From the NCBI GenBank assembly GCA_027603945.1, contig JADIIU010000034.1, forward strand, positions 1 through 64,000: DNA of 64,000 nucleotides, read 5' to 3'. The translations under genes and the position numbers were made by a program. Source of the DNA: Terramyces sp. JEL0728. Taxonomy: Eukaryota; Chytridiomycota; Chytridiomycetes; Rhizophydiales; Terramycetaceae. Positions 33,378-43,439 of this stretch are shown here, one piece after another. The first letter of the stretch is position 1. Every line of letters begins with the position of its first letter. The notes under the pieces were generated by a model. That model saw only the letters and a program-made list of their open reading frames with translations. It was not told where the DNA came from and searched no databases.

Positions 33378-34297
33378 TTACCAAAATTGGACTCCTCCCT
33401 TATCAAAAACGTTTACATCGCTGGTTGCAGATTTCATAGGCAAACTAGATGTCTTTTGTGTAGAAACAGTCTTTCGAGGCATCTTTTTCTTCATGATTCG
33501 CACATGCACCAAGTTGGAAAAGAATAAAATGACAGGAACTACAATTAGTTTAAATCACCATTCAAATAAAAGATGTTGTATACAGAGACGTTCTGGCTAG
33601 ATAGGACAAAGAACACTGACATGTACAGAATTTCTATAATGAAATACGCAAGGAAAGTCACGATTTCAAAATCAAGCAACTTTCGCATCATCTTGAATAT
33701 TTGGTAACTGTAGGATTTTTGAAAAATATCCAGTCCAATCAGCAGGAATAAAACAAATTCAAACAAGATTGAAATTCCGTGTTCCGTCCAGATCATGTAA
33801 TCTTGAAAGATTGTTTTGCACGCACCGTTGCCATTTTCAACTACAATCTGCACTGTACCCGATACCCAGATTGAATTGTAAATGTAAGAAGTGATGCGCA
33901 AAAATGTAATGAAATAAATAACGAATAATTTGGTGGTGGATATAGGTGTGCTAATCGCAATCACTTTTTTAATTTGTAGGTAATCAAACAGAAAGAATCC
34001 AATGTATCTGATCGAGTATGAAAAATTTCTGTTGAGATGGCATTCAAAATTAGTGTTTACAGTGACAAATGCCAGCGTTGACAGTCCAAATCCGACAAAG
34101 ACTAAAAACGTACAGATGAATCCCAACCACCATAATGTCTTTGGCATATTTCTGTATGTCATCAAATAGACTATGAGTGCAAATAATTCAATGCCCAGTG
34201 AGAAAAAATACAAGTATAAAGTCGTCCAGTCGAATGGCTTGAAATCATTGAATAATTCTGGTTTATAGTACATGGTTTTTTTCACAACGTTTCTCAT
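33378..34297 (-). CDS. Seven-transmembrane protein, paralogue 2, 299 aa
   Basis: Same layout as the gene at 31908. The shared core is SIRYIGFFLFDYLQIKKVIAI, matching RYIGFFLFDVLQMKKIIAI. The Cys pair is kept (FECHLNR, GACKTIF), as are LLDFE before helix 6 and YNIFYLN before helix 7. A 20-nt intron (33539-33558, starting GTG rather than GTA) lies within helix 7 and joins FYLN to VPVILFFSNLVHVR. The cytosolic tail is basic and Ser/Thr-rich. The intron is absent from paralogue 1, so it was gained or lost after duplication. Function is unknown. Confidence 0.75.
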
Positions 34298-35028
34298 TTT
34301 ATATAGTTGCCGATCTGCGGTTTGTCAATCACAGACTAGAATTGTGATACCGGAGAATCTGTTTTATCGAATTTCAAACAGTGGATTGAGATCAAGTTTG
34401 CGGAAATCGATTTCTGCTAATTAGGGGAATCTGGATTATTACATGCTGAGAGGAATTGAAGCCCGCCTATATAATTGTGAACACGTTTCGTTAAAAGCCG
34501 AAAACGTTTTCACTGTGATAAGAGATACATTAACCAATTGATGGCAATACCTGTTGTATATTATGGTGTAATGAGAATTGCTGTAGCATGCCGGACAAGC
34601 AACCTTAGCAACTAGGACCAAATGCCACGAGAACGTGGTGTCCTACGGAAGCAGCTAGGAGTAGGTAAAAGTATACGATTTACCATCATACTTATAGGAT
34701 TGCTGGTACTTGTATATCTCCTGTATGGCACTGTAGACTAATTCTGTAGATCTGCGTGTACTTGAACAGGAAATGCCAATATCAATGATTTACAATGGTG
34801 ATTGCGAACAGTAGTAGCCTTGGTATTTACAACGACTAGCCATAGATTGCGAAACCATAGTACAAGTTAATCGGACAATATTTCGTGTTAAGGCAGAATT
34901 ACTCTTCCAAAGAGAAGTCTGCAGAGCATACACTCTGGCAATAATTTAGTTTCTCTGGTGATTTTGGAGGTGCCTTTGAGTAGAGTGGAATTTAAAGGTG
35001 ATTCAATTTTCACCAGAAATTCACCAGC
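34298..35028. other. Intergenic, no gene seen
   Basis: About 730 bp between divergent genes. It contains only short, unconvincing open stretches. Confidence 0.5.
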
Positions 35029-36699
35029 ATGCGGTATAAATGTGGACTTTGCAAAGCAGAAGCGTTTGAAAAACCAAAAGAACTCGAGAACCATCTTCAT
35101 GCACACTTACCAGCCAAAGCGGCCAAAGATAAACTGACATGCTCAAAGTGTGGTCTCATTTGCAGGACAATCAAAAAGTGCCAGGATCATGAAGTATCCC
35201 ACTTTATCAACGCTTTCTGTTGTAACGAGTGTGGAATAAAGTATACAGGGATAGGGAACTTGGTAAAACACTTTCATTCAGCCCATCATGATATTCACAA
35301 CGCTATTACTGAACAATCTATCGAAACCAAAATATTGGTAAATGAGTTGATTAGGAATGCTGGTGTAGTAGATATGGTGAGAAAAAATTTGGAAGGTGAG
35401 CTTACGGATAAAGAGTTGATGACGGCAGTGATTCAGAATCCTTCTGGGAAACACACCCTGGATACTGATGATACACAACCACCTATTTTTAAAGGCACGT
35501 CTGTGAAACAAAGCCATGCAATTGATGAACCAGATACAAACTCAATGGAATCCAATCCAGCAATAGAAAGGCTTTCATTTTACGAGTCAGTTACAAATAA
35601 AAAGTCGATTGCCAGTCCTGCGAAAACCCCATACGCAGCTCAACGATCTAATCAACAAAATGGAAATACCCCTCAAAATGTGCAACAGCCTAAAACTCCA
35701 GTTGCAAGATCAAACGTAGATCAAAGACCACCATCCAGCCAACAACACGATAGAAAAACACCGATTTCAAAAGATAAAACCAATTATAATCAGTCAGTTT
35801 CAAGAAATCAGACTCCTCTTCCACAGAAAACTAACCAGATTGGGCACCAGAAGGCAGCTCCTAACCAACAACCTGTACAACAAAGCGCAACTCAAACCAG
35901 CCAACAGCGAGTAACACCTAGCGATCAACGAATCCCCATTCTACCTATCACAGAGAGAATCTCCATTACACCAGAGGGAACTGTGAGGAGGAATGTTGCG
36001 CACAATAGTCCAAAGATGCCTCCACTTAAACCTATTTTGCAACAGAATACACCTCAACATTCTGTAGTAAATGTATTACAAACAAATAGTATTCAAAAAT
36101 CAGCTGGGAACAACAGTCCTGTCACTCAAAAAAAGAATGTAGCTCAGCCGATTAGTAAAGCTTCTCCTCTACAGCAAAGAGTTGAACAGGTTACTGCTCA
36201 AAGAAAGTTGTCTTCCAACAGTGTCAACAAGCAACCAATTAGAGAAAATTCAATGTCAAATATGTCAACACTATCTAATACTCAGACAGGTACACCACCT
36301 GGTCGTACTGAACAAAAAATCACCGATTTGAAACGAAAATATGAGGAATTACAAGTTTCAAGAAAACGTCAATTTAGAGATGATTTATCGCTGTTGGATG
36401 ATTTTGAAACTAGAACGATCGGGCCATTAACAATAGCTGATTCAGTAGTAACAGATCTTAAATCCACAACGTCAAATGAGCCAACACTGAAACCATACGA
36501 TAAGGAATACGATCATGTGGAATACTATGAGAAAATCAAACAGTTTGATAGAGATTTTCCATCGCAATTCCCAGTTCACAAATGGCCAGTGTTTACGAAA
36601 TTGATTGAAGCGGATGCTGGAACCATCAAAGCCATTGTTGACAAAGTCATGAAATGGGATACTGAAGGTATGCTGCCTATTGACTATCAGCTGGACTAA
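35029..36699 (+). CDS. C2H2 zinc-finger protein with long Gln/Pro-rich region, 556 aa
   Basis: Single exon. Three C2H2-like fingers occupy residues 1-85: CGLC...H-x3-H, CSKCGLICRTIKKCQDH and CCNECGIKYTGIGNLVKH...H. Residues about 180-420 are low complexity, rich in Gln, Pro, Asn, Ser and Thr. A short coiled coil follows (DLKRKYEELQVSRKRQF). The C-terminal 65 residues look folded (EYDHVEYYEKIKQFDRDFP, HKWPVFTKLIEADAGTI). It is probably a nuclear DNA- or RNA-binding regulator; the target is unknown. The stop overlaps TAATAAA. Confidence 0.8.
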   Translation: MRYKCGLCKAEAFEKPKELENHLHAHLPAKAAKDKLTCSKCGLICRTIKKCQDHEVSHFINAFCCNECGIKYTGIGNLVKHFHSAHHDIHNAITEQSIETKILVNELIRNAGVVDMVRKNLEGELTDKELMTAVIQNPSGKHTLDTDDTQPPIFKGTSVKQSHAIDEPDTNSMESNPAIERLSFYESVTNKKSIASPAKTPYAAQRSNQQNGNTPQNVQQPKTPVARSNVDQRPPSSQQHDRKTPISKDKTNYNQSVSRNQTPLPQKTNQIGHQKAAPNQQPVQQSATQTSQQRVTPSDQRIPILPITERISITPEGTVRRNVAHNSPKMPPLKPILQQNTPQHSVVNVLQTNSIQKSAGNNSPVTQKKNVAQPISKASPLQQRVEQVTAQRKLSSNSVNKQPIRENSMSNMSTLSNTQTGTPPGRTEQKITDLKRKYEELQVSRKRQFRDDLSLLDDFETRTIGPLTIADSVVTDLKSTTSNEPTLKPYDKEYDHVEYYEKIKQFDRDFPSQFPVHKWPVFTKLIEADAGTIKAIVDKVMKWDTEGMLPIDYQLD

Positions 36700-36781
36700 T
36701 AAATCCCCTTTTTTTGACATTATTTTACCAGCCCCATTTTGCGGTTATTTAAAAGCCAAAAATTTGCCGAAAATATTGACT

Positions 36782-37528
36782 ATGAACCCAGTATTTGCTC
36801 CACCCACACTACTGTCAAAGAAATCGACGGGCAACATCACTGATACCATACCCACTCCAACAGCAATTCCAGACACACTTCAAAGAGTAAACAGCTCACT
36901 AAGAAACTCCTACCAAGGTTTCGATTATATGCTAGCGCAGTTTGTAGAGCAGACACAGGTGGCAAACGAAATAACCCCATCCTACCCGCTCGAAAGCTTT
37001 ACAGAAACACTAACAATAACAGACCCTTCAAAGGAGAATACATTTATCCCACCAAGATTACTGACAAAGAAATCCTTCCGTGACGAACCACTACAAAGTC
37101 AACTAGATGTAACTCCTACAATTACAGTTACGTTTGCACCACCAAAACTCTTGCCGTTCACTAGACAACCATCGTCACTCCGAAATACAATTGATCACAC
37201 CGAACCAGATAATTTGGACATTCAAGTATCACTATTTGAAAAAGAGATTCAAAAGAAATCGCCGAATGTGACTGATTTGAATTTGTTTGAAAAGGAGATT
37301 TCGCTTAATAGGATGAAATCGCTTTCAAAGAGTCCATTGGATTTGTTTGAAAGTTTGCCGTTTAGAAAGTCAGTCAAGAGTCCTGGCAGTATTAAACGCT
37401 CGGCAAGTGTTGGGTCTAGGAGATCTTTTGAGTACGAATCTGAAGCAAAGTTGTTTTATGTCGCGCCGTTGGATATTACAGAGGTGAAAGCGTATTGGCA
37501 GATCAGTGAAGAGTATCATGGTATATAA
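36782..37528 (+). CDS. Unknown Ser/Pro-rich protein with repeated FxPPxLL motif, 248 aa
   Basis: The start at 36782 is preferred because the first motif follows at once. The motif F-x-P-P-x-L-L occurs three times (VFAPPTLLSKKS, TFIPPRLLTKKS, TFAPPKLL). A second repeated piece is LFEKEI (twice), with a related LFESLPF. The protein is disordered and basic in its later part (SIKRSASVGSRRSF). FVPPRLLRKES and SLNRVKKSL also occur in the nearby cyclin at 39247, where the matching pieces here are FIPPRLLTKKS and SLNRMKSLS. So this may be a partner of that cyclin, or a cyclin paralogue without its box. No known domain. Confidence 0.7.
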   Translation: MNPVFAPPTLLSKKSTGNITDTIPTPTAIPDTLQRVNSSLRNSYQGFDYMLAQFVEQTQVANEITPSYPLESFTETLTITDPSKENTFIPPRLLTKKSFRDEPLQSQLDVTPTITVTFAPPKLLPFTRQPSSLRNTIDHTEPDNLDIQVSLFEKEIQKKSPNVTDLNLFEKEISLNRMKSLSKSPLDLFESLPFRKSVKSPGSIKRSASVGSRRSFEYESEAKLFYVAPLDITEVKAYWQISEEYHGI

Positions 37529-37669
37529 AATCTTTTTTAATTTTTAACCATTTCTTGTGTGAATGCAGTATTATTGAAACGCATTATCAATTCTCTTGGA
37601 ACTAGCAATTCCATGGAATTCTGTTCCTTTGATGCCGATTCCATTGCGGCCAAATAAATCTTTAAAAAA

Positions 37670-38008
37670 ATGCCAATAATCAACGGTACATACAAGCCAA
37701 TTAGTGAACCAGCGGAAGGGTTCAAGACTCTATCTGCATTCTATCCGTTTTACTTGGGCGAACATGCAAACATTACCAACCGTCGTTTACACATTATCGG
37801 AACTACGGGTGTCGTTGCATTGCTTACAACCTCATTTTTCCACCCGAGATTATTACTGGCAATTCCGCTAGTAGGCTACGGATTCGCATGGTTTGGACAC
37901 TTTGTGTTTGAAAAGAACAAACCAGCTACATTCCGGTATCCAATCTACTCTTTAATCTGTGATTTCAAAATGTGGTCTGAAGTAGTCTCGTTCCAACGAC
38001 CATTTTAA
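37670..38008 (+). CDS. DUF962/Mpo1-like small membrane protein, 112 aa
   Basis: Family PF06127. Yeast Mpo1 (YGL010w) is an Fe2+-dependent dioxygenase that alpha-oxidises 2-hydroxy fatty acids in the ER. Signatures are FYPFYLGEHANITNRRLHIIGT, GYGFAWFGHFVFEKNKPATF and YPIYSLICDFKMW (given here as three separate segments). The histidines in EHAN, RRLH and FGHF are the likely iron ligands. Two hydrophobic helices lie between the blocks. It is shorter than yeast Mpo1 but typical of the minimal family form. The stop overlaps TAATAAA, and the LRR gene's stop is 8 bp away on the other strand. Confidence 0.9.
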   Translation: MPIINGTYKPISEPAEGFKTLSAFYPFYLGEHANITNRRLHIIGTTGVVALLTTSFFHPRLLLAIPLVGYGFAWFGHFVFEKNKPATFRYPIYSLICDFKMWSEVVSFQRPF

Positions 38009-38016
38009 TAAATTCT

Positions 38017-38763
38017 TTATTTACAGTATTTGTAGATTAGGCAGCTGCGTTTTAGTTCGATACAGCTGAATTGTTGGTTTACTAGTTTTCCAACTGATTG
38101 GCGGGAGAGTAAGACTTGGATTTCGATATTGTACAGTCCTAGTAGTTGTAGGATCAGTATTTTGATGTCGGTTGGCAAGTCGAGCAGGATTAAGCTTCTG
38201 CAAAACAGTGTAATCCCGTGCAATTGCTTGGTGCGGTGAATATGATTCAGTTGGTTTCTAGGTACAACTGACTCTACCATTTGGTTTTTAATCAAATCAA
38301 TGCGAGACATTGGCTGGTCTCTGATTCTGGAAATCACTAGAAATGGGTGTGTAACAAGGCATTTGTACAAATAAAAGCAGCCTTTCATTGTAATTGGATT
38401 ATTCGTAAACCCTAGTTCCGAAACTGAATTTAACGAGTTGCATAGTGAAAAAGTACCTTTATCTGAGATTAGGTTAGATCCTAGATCAAGCATGACAAGG
38501 CTATAATTACATTTTAATGCTTGGGATAGATAAATGACACCTTTATCTGTGATTCTATTTTTTGACAAGTCTAATGAATGGAGAGACCAGTTGGATTTCA
38601 ACACTGAAGCAATCGTTTTACATCCGCTGTCCAATATTTGGCAGCCATACAAATTCAAGTCTCGGATATGATTGGCTTTGATGAATGTGATACTGACTGA
38701 TAGCGGTATACTACGTGGCCGTTTCCTTGTATCTTTCTTTTGTCTGGAGTGTTGCGTTTTCAT
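38017..38763 (-). CDS. Leucine-rich-repeat protein (RNI type), 248 aa
   Basis: About four 28-residue repeats of the ribonuclease-inhibitor type occupy residues 30-145 (LNLYGCQILDSGCKTIASVL, LDLSKNRITDKGVIYLSQAL, LDLGSNLISDKGTFSL). They are followed by a non-repeat helical C terminus rich in Leu, Ile and Cys. The N terminus is very basic (RQKKDTRKRPR) and may be a nuclear signal. LRR proteins of this kind are protein-binding scaffolds; partners are unknown. Single exon. Confidence 0.75.
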   Translation of the reverse strand: MKTQHSRQKKDTRKRPRSIPLSVSITFIKANHIRDLNLYGCQILDSGCKTIASVLKSNWSLHSLDLSKNRITDKGVIYLSQALKCNYSLVMLDLGSNLISDKGTFSLCNSLNSVSELGFTNNPITMKGCFYLYKCLVTHPFLVISRIRDQPMSRIDLIKNQMVESVVPRNQLNHIHRTKQLHGITLFCRSLILLDLPTDIKILILQLLGLYNIEIQVLLSRQSVGKLVNQQFSCIELKRSCLIYKYCK

Positions 38764-39246
38764 TACAAGTTAAAAACGAATCATGGGACGTATGCATGAT
38801 TAGCAGTCGATTGATCGCAACCACAAACACAATGGCTGGAACTGGCAATTGCCAACAACAATAGGGCTGGAAATAGTCATTGATACCAGACTGCTTCGCT
38901 TTCAGTACAGTATTCTGGCTCACCACAAAGAAATTAAACCTAAAGATCTCTCTTGACCAGGAAGGCACTCAAAGAAATGAACTGCTCCCACTTATTTCAT
39001 GTTTGAAACTTTGCTGTAAAACAAAGCCTCAATATTTATGTAAATTTTCAGATTTAAAACCACAGCAAATTGGGATAAATGCCCTTAATTGCTGCGAAAC
39101 TTTCCTGTAAAATCACGTACCGTATTCCAACTTCTCCACTGTTATTACGTTGACTGATTTTGATGCTGTAACTGAGACTCTCTAAGCCACCCTTTGTGTG
39201 GTCTTAAAATGTGACAGACTTTACAGTAAATTTTTGAATAAAAGAA
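38764..39246. other. Intergenic, no gene seen
   Basis: Divergent promoter region between the LRR gene and the first cyclin. No RNA gene or repeat was recognised. Confidence 0.5.
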
Positions 39247-40248
39247 ATGAATGTAAATGAAAATCACAACTTTGTGCCGCCAAGATTATTACGTAAAGAA
39301 TCAGAGTTGATGGATCAGACAGCATTACTACAAAATAGTGATGAAATGCAGGTGGATAAGAATGAGCTGGAGGGGAAAACTCCGGCAATGGAAGGAAAGA
39401 CTCCAGCAAGTTCAAATAGGGAAACATCACTAAACAGAGTAAAGAAATCGTTACCAAGAAATGCAAAGGCGCTTACATCAGAATTGGCGGAATTCGTTAT
39501 ACATGCACTTGTAAGGTTGTGGGATGAAAGAGGAGTTGCGCCATCAGTACAAACAAAGACCTTTGGAGATTGGAATGAAGGGGATATGGTTTCTCCAGCT
39601 GGTTATGAAGGAATATACCCTAAAATGGTCCAGAACTTTTTGGAACTGCTGCGTAGAACAGATATCAGTCTATCAATCATTCTATGTGCGCTGCTATATG
39701 TATTCAGAGTACGACAGAGTATAAAGGGAAGCGTGGGGCATGGAACACAATATCAGGTCCTAATCACTGCTATAATACTATCCCAAAAGATGAACTCGGA
39801 TGAACGATATAGTAATAGCGCTTGGTCAAAAGTAGTGCCTTATACAACAGAGCAAATCAATAATATGGAAAAACAGTTCTTTGGGCAGCTAGGAAACAGA
39901 TTATTTATCAAAAAAGAGCATTACGAGTCATGGACAGAGACTATGCAGACACTCGGCAAAGAACGTAATATAATTAAAAGTGCATTGGCAATGAACCCTG
40001 AAGAACAACAGAAATTATTCAGCACATTGTCCAAACGACCAGATCTAGTTCAAGAAATCCAATGGATAATATCTAACCGGGAGCAGGTTCGACAACGGAA
40101 GATCAATGATTCAGGATACGGAAATTCGAACGGGTTTGCTCTCCCACAAAAGAATTATGGATATCAGGAAGTGTATGATTCTGGAATAAGCGTTAGACAA
40201 GAGCGGACGGATTCTAGCTATGATTCTGCAATTGGAATGAATAAGTAA
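39247..40248 (+). CDS. Pho80/PCL-like cyclin 1, 333 aa
   Basis: Regulatory subunit for a Pho85-type kinase. The cyclin box spans residues about 75-230: ELAEFVIHALVRLWDE, SIILCALLYVFRVRQ, VLITAIILSQKMNSDERYSN, SAWSKVVPYTTEQINNMEKQFF. The last two pieces match the core ('NRAWS', 'LNxLE') of PCL cyclins. After the box a tail shared with cyclins 2 and 3 follows (LGKERN...RPDLVQEI). The C terminus carries DSGISV and other DS pairs; the N terminus has FVPPRLLRKES. Single exon. Kinase partner and targets are unknown. Confidence 0.87.
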   Translation: MNVNENHNFVPPRLLRKESELMDQTALLQNSDEMQVDKNELEGKTPAMEGKTPASSNRETSLNRVKKSLPRNAKALTSELAEFVIHALVRLWDERGVAPSVQTKTFGDWNEGDMVSPAGYEGIYPKMVQNFLELLRRTDISLSIILCALLYVFRVRQSIKGSVGHGTQYQVLITAIILSQKMNSDERYSNSAWSKVVPYTTEQINNMEKQFFGQLGNRLFIKKEHYESWTETMQTLGKERNIIKSALAMNPEEQQKLFSTLSKRPDLVQEIQWIISNREQVRQRKINDSGYGNSNGFALPQKNYGYQEVYDSGISVRQERTDSSYDSAIGMNK

Positions 40249-40369
40249 TTGATCTATTTGTAATTGATCGATTTGAATGTGACCGTGAGTTTCAGTGCGG
40301 CATTGGTTTACCTAATAAACGTGTATCAACTTGTTATCAATTGTTTTGCCTTTCTAACCAATAGTAAAT

Positions 40370-41278
40370 TTATTCAAATCTATCGTATAATAATTTCAAG
40401 TTGATCAAAGTCTCATTCGACCCTACAGTAAACGAATCCCTCAATTTAGTTTTGAGTGGATGATCAATCGTGCTGACACTCTGGGAGCTCCGTACACTTC
40501 GAACAACTAAACTTCGATTATGCATATCTTGGACGTGCAGCGGGACATCCCCAATCCCGAATTTCTCTTTGAGGTATGTTGGTAATTCGAGCATTCCTTT
40601 TCCGTCTGGGGTTTTTTGCCGCAAGGACATTGTGCGATACGTTTGGTCTGTTGATGGGTCAAGTCCTTTTTTGATTGAGGTTTGACGCTTCATCAAACTT
40701 TTTTGACGTTTAAGCAGGAATTCTTCGCGGTTGATGGTGCGTTCAAGCGGGAATCCGACAGTAACACCGCGGTTGAGTTTGGGTAGCCGTGAGCCGAGCG
40801 TCATTGTTCGTTTAAGTGTTGGCAGCGAATTAATCCGCGGTGGTTCTTGAGCACTTTTGCTCTTTGTTAATTTCTTTCTCTTGATAGAGTGCTTGATTCT
40901 AGGATTAAAGATATTGGTTTCCATGTCAGAATCATCGGATTGGTTCAAAGTTTCACTTCCGTTGACACTTGGATCGAAGCTAAACGCACTCGTGGTTCTT
41001 GTCATTGTCAGCATTTCATCCACATTAAATAACGCACTTTTTGGTTTTTTTATGGACAAGGATTTCTGGATTTCTGTCAAGAGTTCGATATCAATACTGG
41101 TTTCTCGCTGTTCGAATTCTTTCAGTTGGTCATCAATAGAAACTTGACAAACAGTTGGGGTTTCCTGCATGCCAACTTTTTTCAAGTGGAGCTTGCTGTA
41201 ATGCACGGTATACGAAACTAAAATTGTTAAAAGGATTGTTCCAATGATACATGCGGTTATGATTGCATTTGGATCCAT
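40370..41278 (-). CDS. Single-pass membrane protein with long basic, disordered tail, 302 aa
   Basis: The N-terminal helix ITACIIGTILLTILVSYTVHY (residues 6-26) anchors a 275-residue Ser/Thr/Lys-rich cytosolic part. This contains repeated T-x-x-LGSRLP and RGVTVGFPL-like segments and many RxxS/T phosphorylation-type sites (LKRTMTLG, KRQKSLMKRQTS). No domain is recognised. It converges on cyclin 1 with 121 bp between stops. Confidence 0.65.
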   Translation of the reverse strand: MDPNAIITACIIGTILLTILVSYTVHYSKLHLKKVGMQETPTVCQVSIDDQLKEFEQRETSIDIELLTEIQKSLSIKKPKSALFNVDEMLTMTRTTSAFSFDPSVNGSETLNQSDDSDMETNIFNPRIKHSIKRKKLTKSKSAQEPPRINSLPTLKRTMTLGSRLPKLNRGVTVGFPLERTINREEFLLKRQKSLMKRQTSIKKGLDPSTDQTYRTMSLRQKTPDGKGMLELPTYLKEKFGIGDVPLHVQDMHNRSLVVRSVRSSQSVSTIDHPLKTKLRDSFTVGSNETLINLKLLYDRFE

Positions 41279-41594
41279 CGTCTATTTTTAATAATCAAGT
41301 TTGTGCTTTTCCACAATTTAACACAAAACCGTGTGTGGGCTCATCTTGAACGAGCCGTTGGTATGGGTCAATGAAAGATTTCATCCTAATTATTACTTGG
41401 GTAGATTAATTATTGGTACATGGTTCAAACCGCGAGCCGAGTGAATTTTGGCAGCAGAGCATTGTGAGTAAACACCAATTTCTTTAGTACATCCCTTCCT
41501 TAGGTTACTGCACGATAATACTGTATTTCACCACATTACAGTCGTTGGATGTACTAAACACGACAGAAACTCTAAAATCTATTTATTCTAAAAA
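41279..41594. other. Intergenic, no gene seen
   Basis: About 316 bp between two same-strand membrane-protein genes. Nothing recognised. Confidence 0.5.
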
Positions 41595-42479
41595 CTATTT
41601 CCATTCTTCGTAGTCGTAATCTTCATCATACAATTCCGCTGAATCATTTCCACCTAAATGCAAAGACTGCCGAAGCTTTGAGCGCAAGCTCTTCTTTTTT
41701 GTTGGAGGAGCCGCTTTGCGCGGTAGAGTCAATACGCCTTTCGTATATACCACATGAAGATCCTTTGGTAATGAATCTTCTCTAGGTCTGGCGTAATATT
41801 CTAGCGTTGGTTGTGGTTTTGCCTTTTTCTTTTTCGGTTTGATTTCTTCCTTGGATTTGGATGCTTTGGCAGGTGCCTGGACGTGTTCTGACTTGTCGCC
41901 CATCAAACTCATGTGTCTAGTTGGTATTTTGATATCTATCTTTGGTGCTGGGTCGACATCTATTGCCGCAAATTCTTTTGTTTTGTCCAGGGCTTTGGCG
42001 GGTAACTGAATAGTTTTTGCTTTATCTTCCATTGGATTGGATTCAGCGGTAATATTTTTGCTGCTGCTTCTTCCAGGCAAAGTCAAGGCTCCTTCTTGAC
42101 GGCTATTCAATAACTTGTCAAATACATCTGATAAATCGCTTGAACGGTTGACAAACAACCCGTTTTCACCAGATAGCGCAACTACCCTGGACTGTCTGTT
42201 GACTCTGGGGATTTTACTTGAGGAGTCATCCACAAATGCTGGGATTTCCTGGACATATTTTGCACTGTCCTTTTGATTGTACCAATGTGCCATAGCTTTA
42301 GCGTGCAGGGCAAATAGACACATCAATCCTACTGAGCCAGCCAATCCTAATACGAGAGATGCTGGTATAATATAATATGGAAATGGGTTTGGGTTGGCTA
42401 TGGCAGGAGGAAAGTCTGTACCTGTGCCTATAGAAAAGTTTGCTCCCAAAATAATCATGACGGCTGAGGTCGTTTGCAT
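41595..42479 (-). CDS. Single-pass membrane protein with Lys-rich tail, 294 aa
   Basis: A short N-terminal hydrophobic start (MQTTSAVMIILGANFSIG), possibly a signal sequence, is followed by a proline-rich stretch and a transmembrane helix (YIIPASLVLGLAGSVGLMCL). The tail is about 225 residues, polar and basic (KPKKKKAKPQP, TKKKSLRSKLRQSL), ending in an acidic DEDYDYEEWK. The layout resembles the neighbouring 40370 protein, but no sequence similarity is evident beyond composition. Function is unknown. Confidence 0.65.
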   Translation of the reverse strand: MQTTSAVMIILGANFSIGTGTDFPPAIANPNPFPYYIIPASLVLGLAGSVGLMCLFALHAKAMAHWYNQKDSAKYVQEIPAFVDDSSSKIPRVNRQSRVVALSGENGLFVNRSSDLSDVFDKLLNSRQEGALTLPGRSSSKNITAESNPMEDKAKTIQLPAKALDKTKEFAAIDVDPAPKIDIKIPTRHMSLMGDKSEHVQAPAKASKSKEEIKPKKKKAKPQPTLEYYARPREDSLPKDLHVVYTKGVLTLPRKAAPPTKKKSLRSKLRQSLHLGGNDSAELYDEDYDYEEWK

Positions 42480-43439
42480 GTGTGTTTATAGCTTGATTGG
42501 GTTCCGAGTTGGGCTTGGTCTCACCGTATATCATATAGTAAATCACCAAGCTTCTGGTCATAAGGCATGCGAGGCGAACTAGTAATTCTCGCTTATCCGG
42601 TGAATCATTTAGTCTTACTCATTTGCGATGGAAAACACACTGCATAAACCAAATACTTTTTTCCATCGCAATTGCTATTGCTCTGTAAGCCTCTTTCCTT
42701 ATGAGGATTATGAGGAACGCCATGAGAACAAATAGCCCGCAATGTTCTACCTGGAATATTCAATCTACTTTGGCATGAAGCTCACGCACCTTTGGAGTGT
42801 TAATGGCACAAACGGATATTGGCGGATATCTGATCACTCGACTTTTATTATGGACTTGGCGTCTGTTCGCTGTTTCAAAAGTTACACAAACTGGATATTA
42901 AAAAGTTTAGCAACTCCGACGTGTGAACCACTTTATTAAAATCACAGGAAAGTGCTCCTCAATGGCCCGGCAGCAGATTTAGCAGAGAGTAAGAGTTACC
43001 ATTGGCTGGATTCTGAAACAAAAATTTCTTTGTGGAAACGGGCACAGCAAATAAATGTATTTTACAGATCAATTGGCGGATCTACCAAACAAAACGCAGA
43101 GAGAAGGCGCGGGGAATTGCCCCCTCAGTTCCGCTGGTCCTTTTAAAGTAGAAATTAGCCTACTGTGATCAAACGTTTATTGCACAAAAAGGTCCCACAA
43201 CGCCACGCTACTCCCCACCAGATTGTTTCTTGATAACAATGGATCGCCAACGATATACCAAGTATAGCCAGACAGATAATTATCTGCAAAGAGCTTAATT
43301 CACAGATTCCTTTTTCATTTTTCGATTTTTGTGATTTCAATGATTTTTTGAGGGCTCGAAATAAGCGCACAAAAGCATTTAGTTACACAGGAACGGCAAA
43401 TAAAAGAGCGAAAAAAGTTTCAAAATTTTCAACGTCCTC
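42480..43439. other. Intergenic, no gene supported
   Basis: About 960 bp. Two plus-strand open stretches (42742-42939, 42952-43146) and a minus-strand one with a hydrophobic segment (43155-43370, no ATG in frame) were considered and not accepted. Confidence 0.45.

Noticed and set aside
37537..37725. Minus-strand frame overlapping the start of the DUF962 gene, with a hydrophobic N terminus
   Set aside because: Its first part is antisense to a well-supported gene. The remaining 36 codons (MESASKEQNSMELL...) match nothing I recognise.
43155..43370. Minus-strand small hydrophobic frame upstream of cyclin 2
   Set aside because: The frame opens at GTG with no ATG, and an AATAAA lies within its second half.
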